Assembly (NCBI GenBank): GCA_903907925.1
Contig: CAIVQB010000108.1
Location: 1-45,797 of the forward strand
Length of the DNA stretch: 45,797 nucleotides
Reading direction: 5' to 3'
Origin: an uncultured Verrucomicrobiota bacterium
GTDB lineage: Bacteria > Verrucomicrobiota > Verrucomicrobiia > Limisphaerales > UBA9464
Shown one piece after another: positions 20,414 to 27,973 of this stretch. The translations under genes were made by a program, and so were the position numbers. Numbering within the stretch: the stretch's first letter is position 1; every line of letters starts with the position of its first letter. The notes under the pieces are model-generated. The model worked only from the letters and a program-made list of their open reading frames with translations. It was not told where the DNA came from and searched no databases.

Positions 20414-20971
20414 TCAATTCGCACCGAGTCGTTCGGTAGCGCTGACCAGCGGATGCAGTTCCTTCCGGCCGTCGCAGAATACCGCCGTCCATTCAGCCAG
20501 GCGGCGTCCCAACAACTGGCATCCCGCGGCAGCCTCCTCGGTCCGAGGTTCGCGCAACGCGACAGCGCCGTAGTGGGCGGTATGCAATTTTGCGGCGTAG
20601 TCGGTGACCCCGAAGGTGAGGAACCCGAAATTCATTAGCACGGTCAGAATCGACTGACAGGCGAGTTCCATCCCACCTCCCCAGCCTCCGGCGCTGGTGA
20701 AGGCGCATCCAATCTTGCCGTCCACCTTCATCCAATACGGGAGCATCGCCTCGTCCCAGAACCGTTTCATCTGCCAGGCCAGCAATCCCATGTTGGTCGG
20801 ACTTCCGACGGCAATTCCATCGCACCAGACCACATCCTCCGGCGTCGCAGCAGCCACGGACCGCAGGCGGACCTCGGTTCCCGGCACGGATTCGGCCCCC
20901 ACCGCCACCAGGCGCGCCATCGCTTCCACGTTGCCGGTGTTGGAATGATACAGGACCAGGATTCGGCTCAT
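20414..20971 (-). CDS. Flavodoxin-like / NAD(P)H:quinone oxidoreductase-like protein
   Basis: A 185-aa flavodoxin-fold protein from ATG 20971. The FMN phosphate loop is YHSNTGNVEAMA near the N-terminus, the second flavin loop is GSPTNMGLLAWQMKRFWDE (about 57-75), and the third is FTSAGGWGGGMELA. This pattern fits the WrbA/flavodoxin reductase superfamily, which reduces quinones or transfers electrons. The protein is slightly shorter than typical WrbA and lacks some of its signature, so I give no gene symbol. The gene is followed 85 bases later by acs on the same strand and preceded by the inverted-repeat element at 21035-21343. Confidence 0.85.
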   Translation of the reverse strand: MSRILVLYHSNTGNVEAMARLVAVGAESVPGTEVRLRSVAAATPEDVVWCDGIAVGSPTNMGLLAWQMKRFWDEAMLPYWMKVDGKIGCAFTSAGGWGGGMELACQSILTVLMNFGFLTFGVTDYAAKLHTAHYGAVALREPRTEEAAAGCQLLGRRLAEWTAVFCDGRKELHPLVSATERLGAN

Positions 20972-21034
20972 GCGCGCGGGATTTCAGCAGATCCAGCCGA
21001 TTCTGTCAGCCCGCTCGCGATTTCGATGGGGATA

Positions 21035-21343
21035 GATCTGGAAAGCATGAAGGCAGGAGGAGCGAGAACGAGAAAGCGGGAAGACGGGAAAACGAGCGAG
21101 TGAGCCAACTGTTCCATTTCAACCTTGGGCATTGCCGAAGTGTTCGCACGAGTCTCGCGTTCACGTGGTCGGGCAGCCTGATCGATCGCGAACCGGATGT
21201 CGAAACCCACCCGGTCGCGAATCCCCCGAAGCAGCGCTTCTTGCTCGGTACAAAAACGAATATGGGGCTCGGGTGGAATCGAGCCCTCCAACGGGAACGC
21301 TGGGAAAATGGATCGCTCCTCCTGCCTTCATGCTTTCCAGATC
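21035..21343. repeat. Element bounded by perfect 31-bp inverted repeats (MITE-like)
   Basis: The left arm 21035-21065 (beginning GATCTGGAAAGCATGAAGGC) and the right arm 21313-21343 are exact reverse complements over 31 bases, 247 bases apart. Neither arm extends further inward or outward. No clear target-site duplication flanks the arms. Inside are a purine-rich run next to the left arm and hairpin repeat B (21261-21290). No gene is encoded inside. The element fills most of the 480-base stretch from 20972 to 21451, in which I see no other feature. It could be a small non-autonomous transposable element or a large regulatory/terminator hairpin. Confidence 0.7.
21261..21290 (+). repeat. Hairpin repeat, family B, copy 2
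   Basis: The better-preserved copy of the 30-base repeat also found at 11521-11550. It forms a perfect 7-bp stem, GGGCTCG paired with CGAGCCC, around an 8-base loop GGTGGAAT, and ends CTCCA. It lies inside the inverted-repeat element 21035-21343. Confidence 0.6.
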
Positions 21344-21451
21344 GAATCTTTCTTCCCCGGAACGACAGAAAAACTCAAGTCCCTAGGGAATTGGTCGATG
21401 CAATCTTTGTTGGCTGGTTCCGGTCAGTTCCGGGAACGCGGCCGACACGAT

Positions 21452-21784
21452 ATGACTTTGGCCCGTCCCTATCGATTCCTTCTCCGTTCAACCCGCCCCA
21501 CGGACCCAGTGCCGCGGGTCGCTGGACCGAGTCGCCGGTCGGCACGGCTTCGGCGGTTGCGGACGCGCCACTACTCTTCGCCCGGTTTCTTCGACTTTCT
21601 CCTGCCGAACTGTCCGCGCTGCATCGAACCGGTGAGCGGATCGCCGACGAAATGTCCTTGCTGCCATGAGACCCTCGAAGGCAATCCGGCCTGGGAGTTG
21701 AGCCGGAAAAACTCGGCCTGGGTGCTCCTGATCGGGCCAATCACGGTGCTCGCCGCGGTGCTCACCGTCTGGCCCCGGACCTGA
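21452..21784 (+). CDS. Small zinc-ribbon protein with one membrane helix (hypothetical)
   Basis: A frame of about 110 aa from ATG 21452; a TTG later in the frame is also possible. The C-terminal 75 residues look real. They hold a four-cysteine ribbon, CPRC-x11-CPCC, which could bind zinc, followed by a hydrophobic helix ([18 protein letters not shown]) that would anchor the ribbon at the membrane. The Arg-rich first 35 residues are less convincing, so the true start may be internal. It lies 84 bases before the Gfo/Idh/MocA gene on the same strand. No function is proposed. Confidence 0.45.
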   Translation: MTLARPYRFLLRSTRPTDPVPRVAGPSRRSARLRRLRTRHYSSPGFFDFLLPNCPRCIEPVSGSPTKCPCCHETLEGNPAWELSRKNSAWVLLIGPITVLAAVLTVWPRT

Positions 21785-21867
21785 CTCCGGCTCCCGGCCG
21801 GATGACTTCGCGCTTGCCGTGGAGCGCGGTTCCCGAAACCGTTCTCGGGCAACACCGCATTCATTCT

Positions 21868-23019
21868 ATGGCAAAGAAACCCCTTCGCATCGGTCTCATC
21901 GGCTACGGCTTCATGGGCCGGGCCCACTCCAACGCCTTCGCCCAGGTCAATCACTTCTTCCCCCTTGAACACCAGGTGGTCCTGAAGGCCGTCTGCGCCC
22001 GCGACGAGGTCAAGGTCAAGGAATTCGCCGGCAAATGGGGCTATGAATCGATCGAGACCGACTGGCGCAAGCTGATCGCCCGGGACGACATCGACGTCAT
22101 CGACATCGCCACGCCGAACAACAGCCACGCCGAGATCGCCATCGCCGCTGCCAAGGCCGGGAAGGCCATCCTCTGCGAGAAGCCGCTGGCGTTGAACGGA
22201 GCCCAGGCCGAGAAGATGGTCGCCGCGGTGGAGAAGGCCGGCGTGCCAAACATGGTCTGGTACAATTACCGTCGTTGCCCCGCGGTGACGCTGGCCAAGC
22301 AGTTGATCGACGAGGGACGCCTCGGCCGCATTTTCCATTACCGCGCCAAATTTCTCCAGGACTGGACCATCAACCCGGACCTGCCCCAGGGCGGCGCGGG
22401 CCTCTGGCGCCTGGACGTAAAATCGGCCGGATCGGGTGTGACGGGTGACCTCCTCGCCCATTGCATCGATACCGCGCTGTGGTTGAACGGCACGATCGAC
22501 GTGGTCACGGCCATGACCGAAACCTTCATCAAAGAACGCAAACACACGCTGACCGGCAAGGTCGAGAAGGTCGGCATCGATGACGCCAGCGCGTTCCTCG
22601 CCCGGTTCACCAACGGTTCCCTCGCGACCTTCGAATCCACGCGGTACGCCCGCGGACACAAGGCGCTCTACACCTTTGAAATCAACGGCGAGAACGCCTC
22701 GATCGCCTGGGATTTGCACGATCTCCACCGGCTCCAGTACTTCGATCACCGTGACCAGAGCAAGGTGCGCGGATGGCGTTCAGTGCACGTTAGCGACGGG
22801 GATCATCCCTATTGCGGCAATTGGTGGGTTCCGGGACTTCAGCTTGGCTACGAACACAGCTTTGTCCATCACGTCGCGGACTTCATCAAAGGACTCGAAA
22901 CCGGAAAACCGGCCGCCCCGAGCTTCAAGGACGGCCTGGCGACCGACTACGTCACCGACGCGGTCTTGAAATCCGCCAGGACGAAGAAGTGGGAGAAGGT
23001 CAAAAAGGTCAAAGCCTGA
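21868..23019 (+). CDS. Gfo/Idh/MocA family oxidoreductase
   Basis: A 383-aa NAD(P)-dependent sugar or polyol dehydrogenase-like protein from ATG 21868 ([12 protein letters not shown]); an ATG-less extension further upstream is not conserved in character. The Rossmann fold begins [17 protein letters not shown]. The family motif CEKPLALN follows, and the C-terminal substrate domain includes [19 protein letters not shown], which carries the catalytic-type Asp and His. The substrate is unknown. Members in Verrucomicrobiota are numerous and often act on rare sugars. It precedes mtnB by 40 bases on the same strand. This may put it in the same transcript, but it has no known part in methionine salvage. 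Confidence 0.92.
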   Translation: MAKKPLRIGLIGYGFMGRAHSNAFAQVNHFFPLEHQVVLKAVCARDEVKVKEFAGKWGYESIETDWRKLIARDDIDVIDIATPNNSHAEIAIAAAKAGKAILCEKPLALNGAQAEKMVAAVEKAGVPNMVWYNYRRCPAVTLAKQLIDEGRLGRIFHYRAKFLQDWTINPDLPQGGAGLWRLDVKSAGSGVTGDLLAHCIDTALWLNGTIDVVTAMTETFIKERKHTLTGKVEKVGIDDASAFLARFTNGSLATFESTRYARGHKALYTFEINGENASIAWDLHDLHRLQYFDHRDQSKVRGWRSVHVSDGDHPYCGNWWVPGLQLGYEHSFVHHVADFIKGLETGKPAAPSFKDGLATDYVTDAVLKSARTKKWEKVKKVKA

Positions 23020-23059
23020 CCGCCGGCTGACCCGCGCCGTCGCGTCATCCTCTGCCCTC

Positions 23060-23698
23060 ATGTCTTCCTCGACAGGAACCCTCCCGGATCCGGTGTCGGA
23101 GTTGATCGACATCGGCCGGGAGTTTCACCGGCGCGGCTGGTCGCTTGGAACGAGCAGCAATTACAGCGTGGTGACCGCGCGGGATCCGTTGCGGCTCACG
23201 ATCACCGGCAGCGGGTTTGACAAAGGTCGACTGATATCAGCGGACTTTGTCGAAGTCGATGGCAACGGGCATGCCACTGCTTCGGTCGGCCCGAAGCCCT
23301 CTGCCGAGACTCTTTTGCACGCGGTACTCGCCCGGGCGGCCGGCGCGGGTGCCGTGCTGCATACCCATTCCGTCTGGGCCACGCTGCTTTCGGAAGCCCA
23401 TCTCTCCGAAGGTTGTCTCACGTTGTCGGGATACGAAATGTTGAAAGGCCTGGCGGGGATCACGACCCACGAAACACGAGTGGACATCGCCATCGTTCCC
23501 AACACCCAAGACATCGCGCGGCTTGCTGCCGAACTCGAGCTGCGTGTGGCGGGTTCGCAGCCGGGCATCCGGCACGGGTTTCTGATGGCGGGCCATGGTC
23601 TCTACACCTGGGGCCGGGATCTCGCGGAAGCCCGGCGCCACATCGAAGTCCTAGAATTCCTGTTCGAAGTCGTCGGCCGTAAACGTCAGTTGCGTTGA
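23060..23698 (+). CDS. mtnB: Methylthioribulose-1-phosphate dehydratase
   Basis: A 212-aa class II aldolase-fold enzyme from ATG 23060. It dehydrates methylthioribulose 1-phosphate to diketomethylthiopentyl 1-phosphate in the methionine salvage pathway. Visible marks are the N-terminal GWSLGTSSNYSVV, the zinc ligands His101 and His103 in LHTHSVWATLLSE, and the third ligand region GHGLYTWGRDLAEARRHIE near the C-terminus. The length and segments match MtnB rather than fuculose aldolase. It is followed 31 bases later by mtnD and then mtnC, so these three form one transcription unit covering consecutive steps. Confidence 0.95.
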   Translation: MSSSTGTLPDPVSELIDIGREFHRRGWSLGTSSNYSVVTARDPLRLTITGSGFDKGRLISADFVEVDGNGHATASVGPKPSAETLLHAVLARAAGAGAVLHTHSVWATLLSEAHLSEGCLTLSGYEMLKGLAGITTHETRVDIAIVPNTQDIARLAAELELRVAGSQPGIRHGFLMAGHGLYTWGRDLAEARRHIEVLEFLFEVVGRKRQLR

Positions 23699-23729
23699 TC
23701 CCCATCCCGATCCTAATTCTTCCACTCGT

Positions 23730-24320
23730 ATGGCCTTCCTTCGCATCCCTTCGGAAAACCGCCGACTGAGCGATCCGGCGGAAATCTCCGCGCATCTCGC
23801 GCCCCACGGCATCTGGCATGAACGCTGGCCGGTCGAGGGCCGGATCCAACCCGGTGCACCGGCTGAGGAAGTTCTGCGCGCCTACGCACCAGAAATCCAG
23901 GTCCTCCAGGAGCGCGGCGGCTACATCACCGCCGATGTGATCGATGTCACGGCCGACATCCCAGGGCTTCAGGCGATGCTCGACAAGTTCAACAAGGAAC
24001 ACACCCACGCCGAGGACGAGGTCCGGTTCATCGTCGGGGGCCATGGCATCTTTCACATTCATCCCGACAACGCCCCGGTGTTCGCCATCGAGGTCGAAGC
24101 CGGCGATCTGATCAACGTGCCGGCGGGAACGAAGCATTGGTTTGATCTCTGCAGCGACCGCAACATTCGCGCGATCCGGCTGTTCCGAGAAAAGGCTGGC
24201 TGGACTCCCGCCTACACCGGCAACACGATCGCTGGGGGATTTCAACCGCTCTGTTTCGGACCCTCGCACCTTCCCGCCGGCGCTGTACGGATGGAAACGC
24301 TCGCCGCGCTGTGGTCATGA
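23730..24320 (+). CDS. mtnD: Acireductone dioxygenase
   Basis: A 196-aa cupin enzyme from ATG 23730. It oxidises the acireductone of the salvage pathway to 2-keto-4-methylthiobutyrate plus formate (Fe form), or to methylthiopropionate plus CO (Ni form). The metal ligands are all present: His91, His93 and Glu97 in EHTHAEDEVRF, and His136 in AGTKHWFDL. The spacing is close to that of the Klebsiella enzyme. The metal actually bound cannot be read from the sequence. The stop codon overlaps the start of mtnC in an ATGA, indicating translational coupling. Confidence 0.96.
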   Translation: MAFLRIPSENRRLSDPAEISAHLAPHGIWHERWPVEGRIQPGAPAEEVLRAYAPEIQVLQERGGYITADVIDVTADIPGLQAMLDKFNKEHTHAEDEVRFIVGGHGIFHIHPDNAPVFAIEVEAGDLINVPAGTKHWFDLCSDRNIRAIRLFREKAGWTPAYTGNTIAGGFQPLCFGPSHLPAGAVRMETLAALWS

Positions 24321-25054
24321 TCGAGTTCCGCGGCGTCCGCATCCTTCTCGATATCGAGGGAACCACCTCCGATATCGCCTTCGTGCGGGATGTTTTGTTC
24401 CCGTACGCCCGACGGGAAGTCGCTCCCTTCCTTGAACGCCATTCCCACCAGACCACAGTTCAATCGGCGTTGAACCAAATGGCGATCGATGCCGGCGCGG
24501 CCGATTTGGCGCATTGGTGTCCGCATCCGTTTCCTTCCCCAGAAGCACAGACCTGGATTGGCGCGGAGGTCGGTCGTTGGATGGATGTGGATTCCAAAAA
24601 GACCGGACTCAAAGCACTGCAAGGCCTGATCTGGGAATCCGGTTATCGCGACGGAAGCTTGCGGGCTCACGTCTATCCCGAAGTCCCGGCTGCGTTCCAA
24701 CGCTGGACCGATGCCGGGTTGTCGCTCGCGATCTATTCGTCGGGCAGCATTCCCGCACAGAAACTTCTCTTCACCCACACGGTCGCCGGAGACCTGACTC
24801 CGTTCCTGTCGGCTTACTTCGACACCACCTCGGGCCCCAAGCGGGCCGTCGCCAGCTATCACACGATCGTCGCGGCAAGCGGACTCGCCCCGGCTGAAAT
24901 GCTTTTTCTCAGCGACATTCCCGAGGAACTCGACGCCGCCCGCGAAGCCGGACTGGGAACCGGACACGTGGTTCGTCGCGGAACCGTAGTCGCCGGCACT
25001 GCGATCCATCCGGTTGTCTCCAGCTTCGACGAGATCAGTGCCGTGCGGGCTTGA
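24317..25054 (+). CDS. mtnC: Enolase-phosphatase E1
   Basis: A 245-aa HAD-superfamily enzyme from ATG 24317. It enolises diketomethylthiopentyl 1-phosphate and removes the phosphate to give acireductone, doing both steps in one protein (the MtnC route rather than MtnW plus MtnX). HAD motif I is seen as LLDIEGTTSD with Asp12 and Glu14, motif II as YSSGSI, and the C-terminal FLSDIPEELDAA supplies the acidic motif. A GTG two codons upstream is an alternative start, but the ATG forms the 4-base overlap with mtnD. The 3' end overlaps the 3' end of the convergent mtnA by 20 bases. Confidence 0.95.
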   Translation: MIEFRGVRILLDIEGTTSDIAFVRDVLFPYARREVAPFLERHSHQTTVQSALNQMAIDAGAADLAHWCPHPFPSPEAQTWIGAEVGRWMDVDSKKTGLKALQGLIWESGYRDGSLRAHVYPEVPAAFQRWTDAGLSLAIYSSGSIPAQKLLFTHTVAGDLTPFLSAYFDTTSGPKRAVASYHTIVAASGLAPAEMLFLSDIPEELDAAREAGLGTGHVVRRGTVVAGTAIHPVVSSFDEISAVRA

Positions 25055-26207
25055 TCGACTTTGGTTTCGATTTCGACCGGCGTCCGGCGGAGGGACGCGG
25101 AGATTTCATCCCAATCGTCGTCTCCGGAAACAGGTGTTTCAATCCGGCCGCAGTAGCCCGACACACGCCCCGCTCGGTGATCAAACCGGTGATGAGGTGG
25201 GCCGGTGTGACATCAAACGCGTCATTGCGGGCCGCAACACCTTCCGGCGTGACCCGGACCTCGGCAAGGCGGCCGGTCGATGAAGCGCCGACGACATGGG
25301 TCACTTCCCGCGCGCTCCGTTCCTCGATCGGAATTTCGCGGACACCGTCTCGGAGCGTCCAATCGATAGTCGTTCCCGGGAAGGCGACATAAAACGGAAC
25401 CCGATGGGCTTTCGCCGCGAGGGCTTTCAAATAGGTCCCGATCTTGTTGGCGGCATCGCCGTTGGCCGTCACCCGATCGGCCCCGACCAGCACCAGGTCG
25501 ACAAGACCCCGTTGCAGCAAATGTCCGGCGGCATTGTCCACCACGACGGTTAGCGGGATTCCGGCCTGACCCAATTCCCACGCGGTGAGGGCGGCTCCCT
25601 GATTGCGCGGACGCGTTTCGGAAACCCAAACGTGAATGGGAATGCCCGCCTCGTGGGCCAGATACATCGGCGCGGTGGCGGTTCCCCAGCCCAACGTTCC
25701 CAGGCGGCCGGCGTTGCAATGGGTCAGAATCCGGACCGGTCCGGTGCCCCGTCTTTTCTTCAAGGCACTCTGGATCAATCGAAGCCCGTGTTGACCGATG
25801 GCGCGATTGGTCGCGATATCATCGGACAACATCCGGGACGCCTCGGCGTACGCAGCGGATGTTCGAACGTTTGGATCCAACGGTGCCAGATGCTCCCGCA
25901 TTGCATCCAACGCCCACCGCAGGTTCACCGCAGTCGGCCGGGTGGCGATCAATAATTCATGGGCTGCCGCCATTCCACGGTCGCTCGAATCCTTCCGCAT
26001 CGCGAGCGCCACTCCAAAGGCGGCCGTGACCCCGATCAACGGTGCTCCACGCACCTGCATGGTCACGATGGCCTCAGCGGCCTGAGCGACGGTGGTCAGA
26101 CGACGGACAACAGTCTCGTGGGGCAACCGGGTTTGGTCGAGAATGCAGACGGTCGTTCCGTCCTTTGCCAGCCACAGCGTTCCGTCAAAGGGTTTTGAAA
26201 CGCTCAT
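25035..26207 (-). CDS. mtnA: Methylthioribose-1-phosphate isomerase
   Basis: A 390-aa member of the eIF2B-alpha/MtnA family, from ATG 26207. It opens methylthioribose 1-phosphate to methylthioribulose 1-phosphate, the substrate of MtnB. The catalytic Cys164 (LTHCNAGRLGT) and Asp244 (GADRVTANGDAANKIGT) keep the 80-residue spacing of the Bacillus enzyme. The RGAPLIGV segment (about 53-60) is also typical. The last 20 residues are a basic Arg/Lys/Ser tail. The gene is transcribed towards mtnC, and the NIL-domain gene ends 39 bases upstream on the same strand, so those two are likely one unit. Confidence 0.96.
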   Translation of the reverse strand: MSVSKPFDGTLWLAKDGTTVCILDQTRLPHETVVRRLTTVAQAAEAIVTMQVRGAPLIGVTAAFGVALAMRKDSSDRGMAAAHELLIATRPTAVNLRWALDAMREHLAPLDPNVRTSAAYAEASRMLSDDIATNRAIGQHGLRLIQSALKKRRGTGPVRILTHCNAGRLGTLGWGTATAPMYLAHEAGIPIHVWVSETRPRNQGAALTAWELGQAGIPLTVVVDNAAGHLLQRGLVDLVLVGADRVTANGDAANKIGTYLKALAAKAHRVPFYVAFPGTTIDWTLRDGVREIPIEERSAREVTHVVGASSTGRLAEVRVTPEGVAARNDAFDVTPAHLITGLITERGVCRATAAGLKHLFPETTIGMKSPRPSAGRRSKSKPKSIKPARH

Positions 26208-26246
26208 CGAAAGCAGGTGACGGCAAACCTCCGCAAACGGTTCGAT

Positions 26247-26525
26247 TCAGCCTTCGATGGTGTTCATTTCCACCGGATCCACCTGAACCTTGTTCCGGCG
26301 AAACCATTTGATCGCGGCGTCAATGATTTTGCCTTCGCCCTCGAGTTCCAGTGCGATCACGCCGACCTCGTTGGTCACGCTCGAATTGCGGATGTTGAAC
26401 ACCAGATCGAACTTGCGGCTCATGCCCCAGATCAACGGCTTGGTGGTGCCCTCGGCGCCGAAGGTCAGCCACAAACGGCGTTTTTCGAGAGCGGGCTTCT
26501 TGGGGCTGACGATTTTCTTTGGCAT
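26247..26525 (-). CDS. Stand-alone NIL-domain protein
   Basis: A 92-aa protein from ATG 26525 (MPKKIVSPKKPALEKRRLWL). After a basic N-terminal tail it is a single NIL domain: RRLWLTFGAEGTTKPLIWGM, then FNIRNSSVTNEVGVIALELEG and a helix AAIKWFRRNKVQVDP. NIL domains are best known as the C-terminal ligand domain of the methionine importer ATPase MetN, where methionine binds and inhibits transport; they also occur fused to ferredoxins. Here it is alone and lies 39 bases before mtnA. That placement fits a methionine-sensing or -binding part in salvage, but this is inference. A frame extending 61 codons further upstream runs into the methyltransferase gene and is not protein-like. Confidence 0.85.
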   Translation of the reverse strand: MPKKIVSPKKPALEKRRLWLTFGAEGTTKPLIWGMSRKFDLVFNIRNSSVTNEVGVIALELEGEGKIIDAAIKWFRRNKVQVDPVEMNTIEG

Positions 26526-26655
26526 GGGTCGGAGGCGTTGGGCGTTTTCGGATGCGGCAGAGCCATTGAAGCGAAAGAGCGGCCGAAGCTCAACCGGAAC
26601 CGCAGTAACATCGGCCCGACGACTCCGAACAACCGGCATCCGGGCCGCGTCGAGG

Positions 26656-27702
26656 CTACGGCTTTCGTCCGGTGAGCACGCCGCAGTGGACCGCCGTGGA
26701 CGCAACACTCGCTTCCGGAATCAACCCTGCCGCACGAAGCCACTCTCGATATTCGCCCGCGCTGTAGGCACGGCCTTCGGTGAGGGAAAACAGGGCAGCG
26801 GAATACAGCGCGACTGGCAGAGGGCCGCCCAGATCTTCAGCGAGAAACACGTCGTGAATCAAAAGCCGGCCTCCGGGTGAAAGCGCTTCCGAACAGCGCC
26901 GCACCAGTATCTCACATTCGGCCACATCCCAGTCGTGCAGAATGTTCGACAGCAGGACCACGTCGGCAAAGGGTAGCGGCGCCGTGAACATGTCGCCGGA
27001 TACCAATTCCAACCGATCCGACACCCCAGCCGCGGTCGAGAACTCCGCAGCCACTTTCAGCACTTCCGGGCGATCCAGCACGGTGGCGGTCAGACCCGGA
27101 TTCGCCTGCAACAGACTGATCGCATACAGACCCGTGCCGCCCCCCACGTCGAGGAGATGCGCAACGCCGCGCAAGTCCAGCACCCGCGCGACATGCGGAG
27201 CCACGTTTTTGGCGCGACCCGCCAGCGCCAGAGTCAGGGCACGCGCCGACGCCTCCTGTTCCATGGCGGAATCCAATCCCTCCCGGAAAATAAACGCGGC
27301 CCCATCCTCGTCTTTCCCTGCTCCGGCGGGTCGATTGGTTCGCAGACGTTCCACCAACGCCAGAACTCCGGGCGCCTTGGCGGCCAGTCCGCAATAGTCG
27401 CCGACGTAGAAATCGCCGTCGGGAACCAGGTGTTCCAACCCCAGCGGGGTCAGTTCAAGGAGCCCATCCGAACGGCGTTGAACCGTTCCCATCGCCCGCA
27501 ACGCCGTCACCAGAACGTTCGCGGACCGCATTGATATCGCGAGATCCGCGGCCAGCACTTCCAGCGACTGGGGCTTGGTCGCCAGTTTCTCAAACACACG
27601 AAAATGAGCCACCGCAGACACCAACAACTCGGTGGCATAGTTCCCACGGGCCAACTCAAACAACGGTGTGGGGTCAGTCTGCGGCAATGCGGTGTGGTTC
27701 AC
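26656..27702 (-). CDS. SAM-dependent O-methyltransferase (acetylserotonin/hydroxyneurosporene-type)
   Basis: A 348-aa protein from GTG 27702, chosen because an AGGA lies 7 bases upstream and because the frame further upstream reads through a REP-like repeat. An N-terminal winged-helix dimerisation domain (about 1-100, LFELARGNYATELLVSAVAHF) is followed by a Rossmann methyltransferase. That domain carries motif I LLDVGGGTGLYAI near residue 185, an acidic end in VLDRPEV, and the family motif LSNILHDWDVAECEILV. This layout is that of plant-type O-methyltransferases (Methyltransf_2), which act on small aromatic or polyketide-like compounds. No biosynthetic cluster is visible, so the substrate is unknown. 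Confidence 0.9.
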   Translation of the reverse strand: MNHTALPQTDPTPLFELARGNYATELLVSAVAHFRVFEKLATKPQSLEVLAADLAISMRSANVLVTALRAMGTVQRRSDGLLELTPLGLEHLVPDGDFYVGDYCGLAAKAPGVLALVERLRTNRPAGAGKDEDGAAFIFREGLDSAMEQEASARALTLALAGRAKNVAPHVARVLDLRGVAHLLDVGGGTGLYAISLLQANPGLTATVLDRPEVLKVAAEFSTAAGVSDRLELVSGDMFTAPLPFADVVLLSNILHDWDVAECEILVRRCSEALSPGGRLLIHDVFLAEDLGGPLPVALYSAALFSLTEGRAYSAGEYREWLRAAGLIPEASVASTAVHCGVLTGRKP

Positions 27703-27709
27703 CCGCGAA

Positions 27710-27713
27710 TCCT
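27710..27713 (-). promoter_or_regulatory. Shine-Dalgarno AGGA for the methyltransferase
   Basis: On the minus strand the sequence reads ACAGGATTCGCGG before GTG, placing AGGA 7 bases from the start codon. Most other genes in the window lack such a motif, so it decides this start. Confidence 0.6.
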
Positions 27714-27816
27714 GTCCGACCCATCCCTCCCCGTCAGCCGAGAAGATGTGCCGCGGAATCCACCCGGAGTTCCGGCTTCGGTCGGTCGCTGGAAGAGGTA
27801 AGCCTTCTACCCAAAT

Positions 27817-27861
27817 CCTTGGGCGATGCCCAAGGCTGGTATGTCGCGGGCCTTTGGCCCT
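27817..27861 (+). repeat. REP-like palindromic repeat, family A, copy 2
   Basis: Perfect first hairpin CCTTGGGC-GAT-GCCCAAGG, a 12-base spacer, then a second perfect hairpin GGGCC-TTT-GGCCC followed by T. It matches copy 1 (11579-11623) at 41 of 45 positions. It sits in the gap between the divergent methyltransferase and GH59 genes. Confidence 0.75.
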
Positions 27862-27973
27862 CCGTCTCCCACTTGCACCCGAGGCCCACCGGCGGCAGCG
27901 TAACCCCATCGTGCCGCGACCACCGCATTCACCCCTGCCTCACCGGGTCGTCCGGCGGGACTGCCTTCTGCGA

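Larger units (their letters stand above)
27703..27973. other. Divergent intergenic region carrying a REP-like repeat
   Basis: About 270 bases between the divergent methyltransferase and GH59 starts. Reading frames cross it on both strands but do not look like protein; they reflect the G+C-rich repeat at 27817-27861. No clear promoter pair was picked. Confidence 0.5.

Noticed and set aside
21571-22749. 392-aa open frame on the minus strand
   Set aside because: Antisense to the Gfo/Idh/MocA gene, whose Rossmann and EKP motifs are clear on the plus strand.
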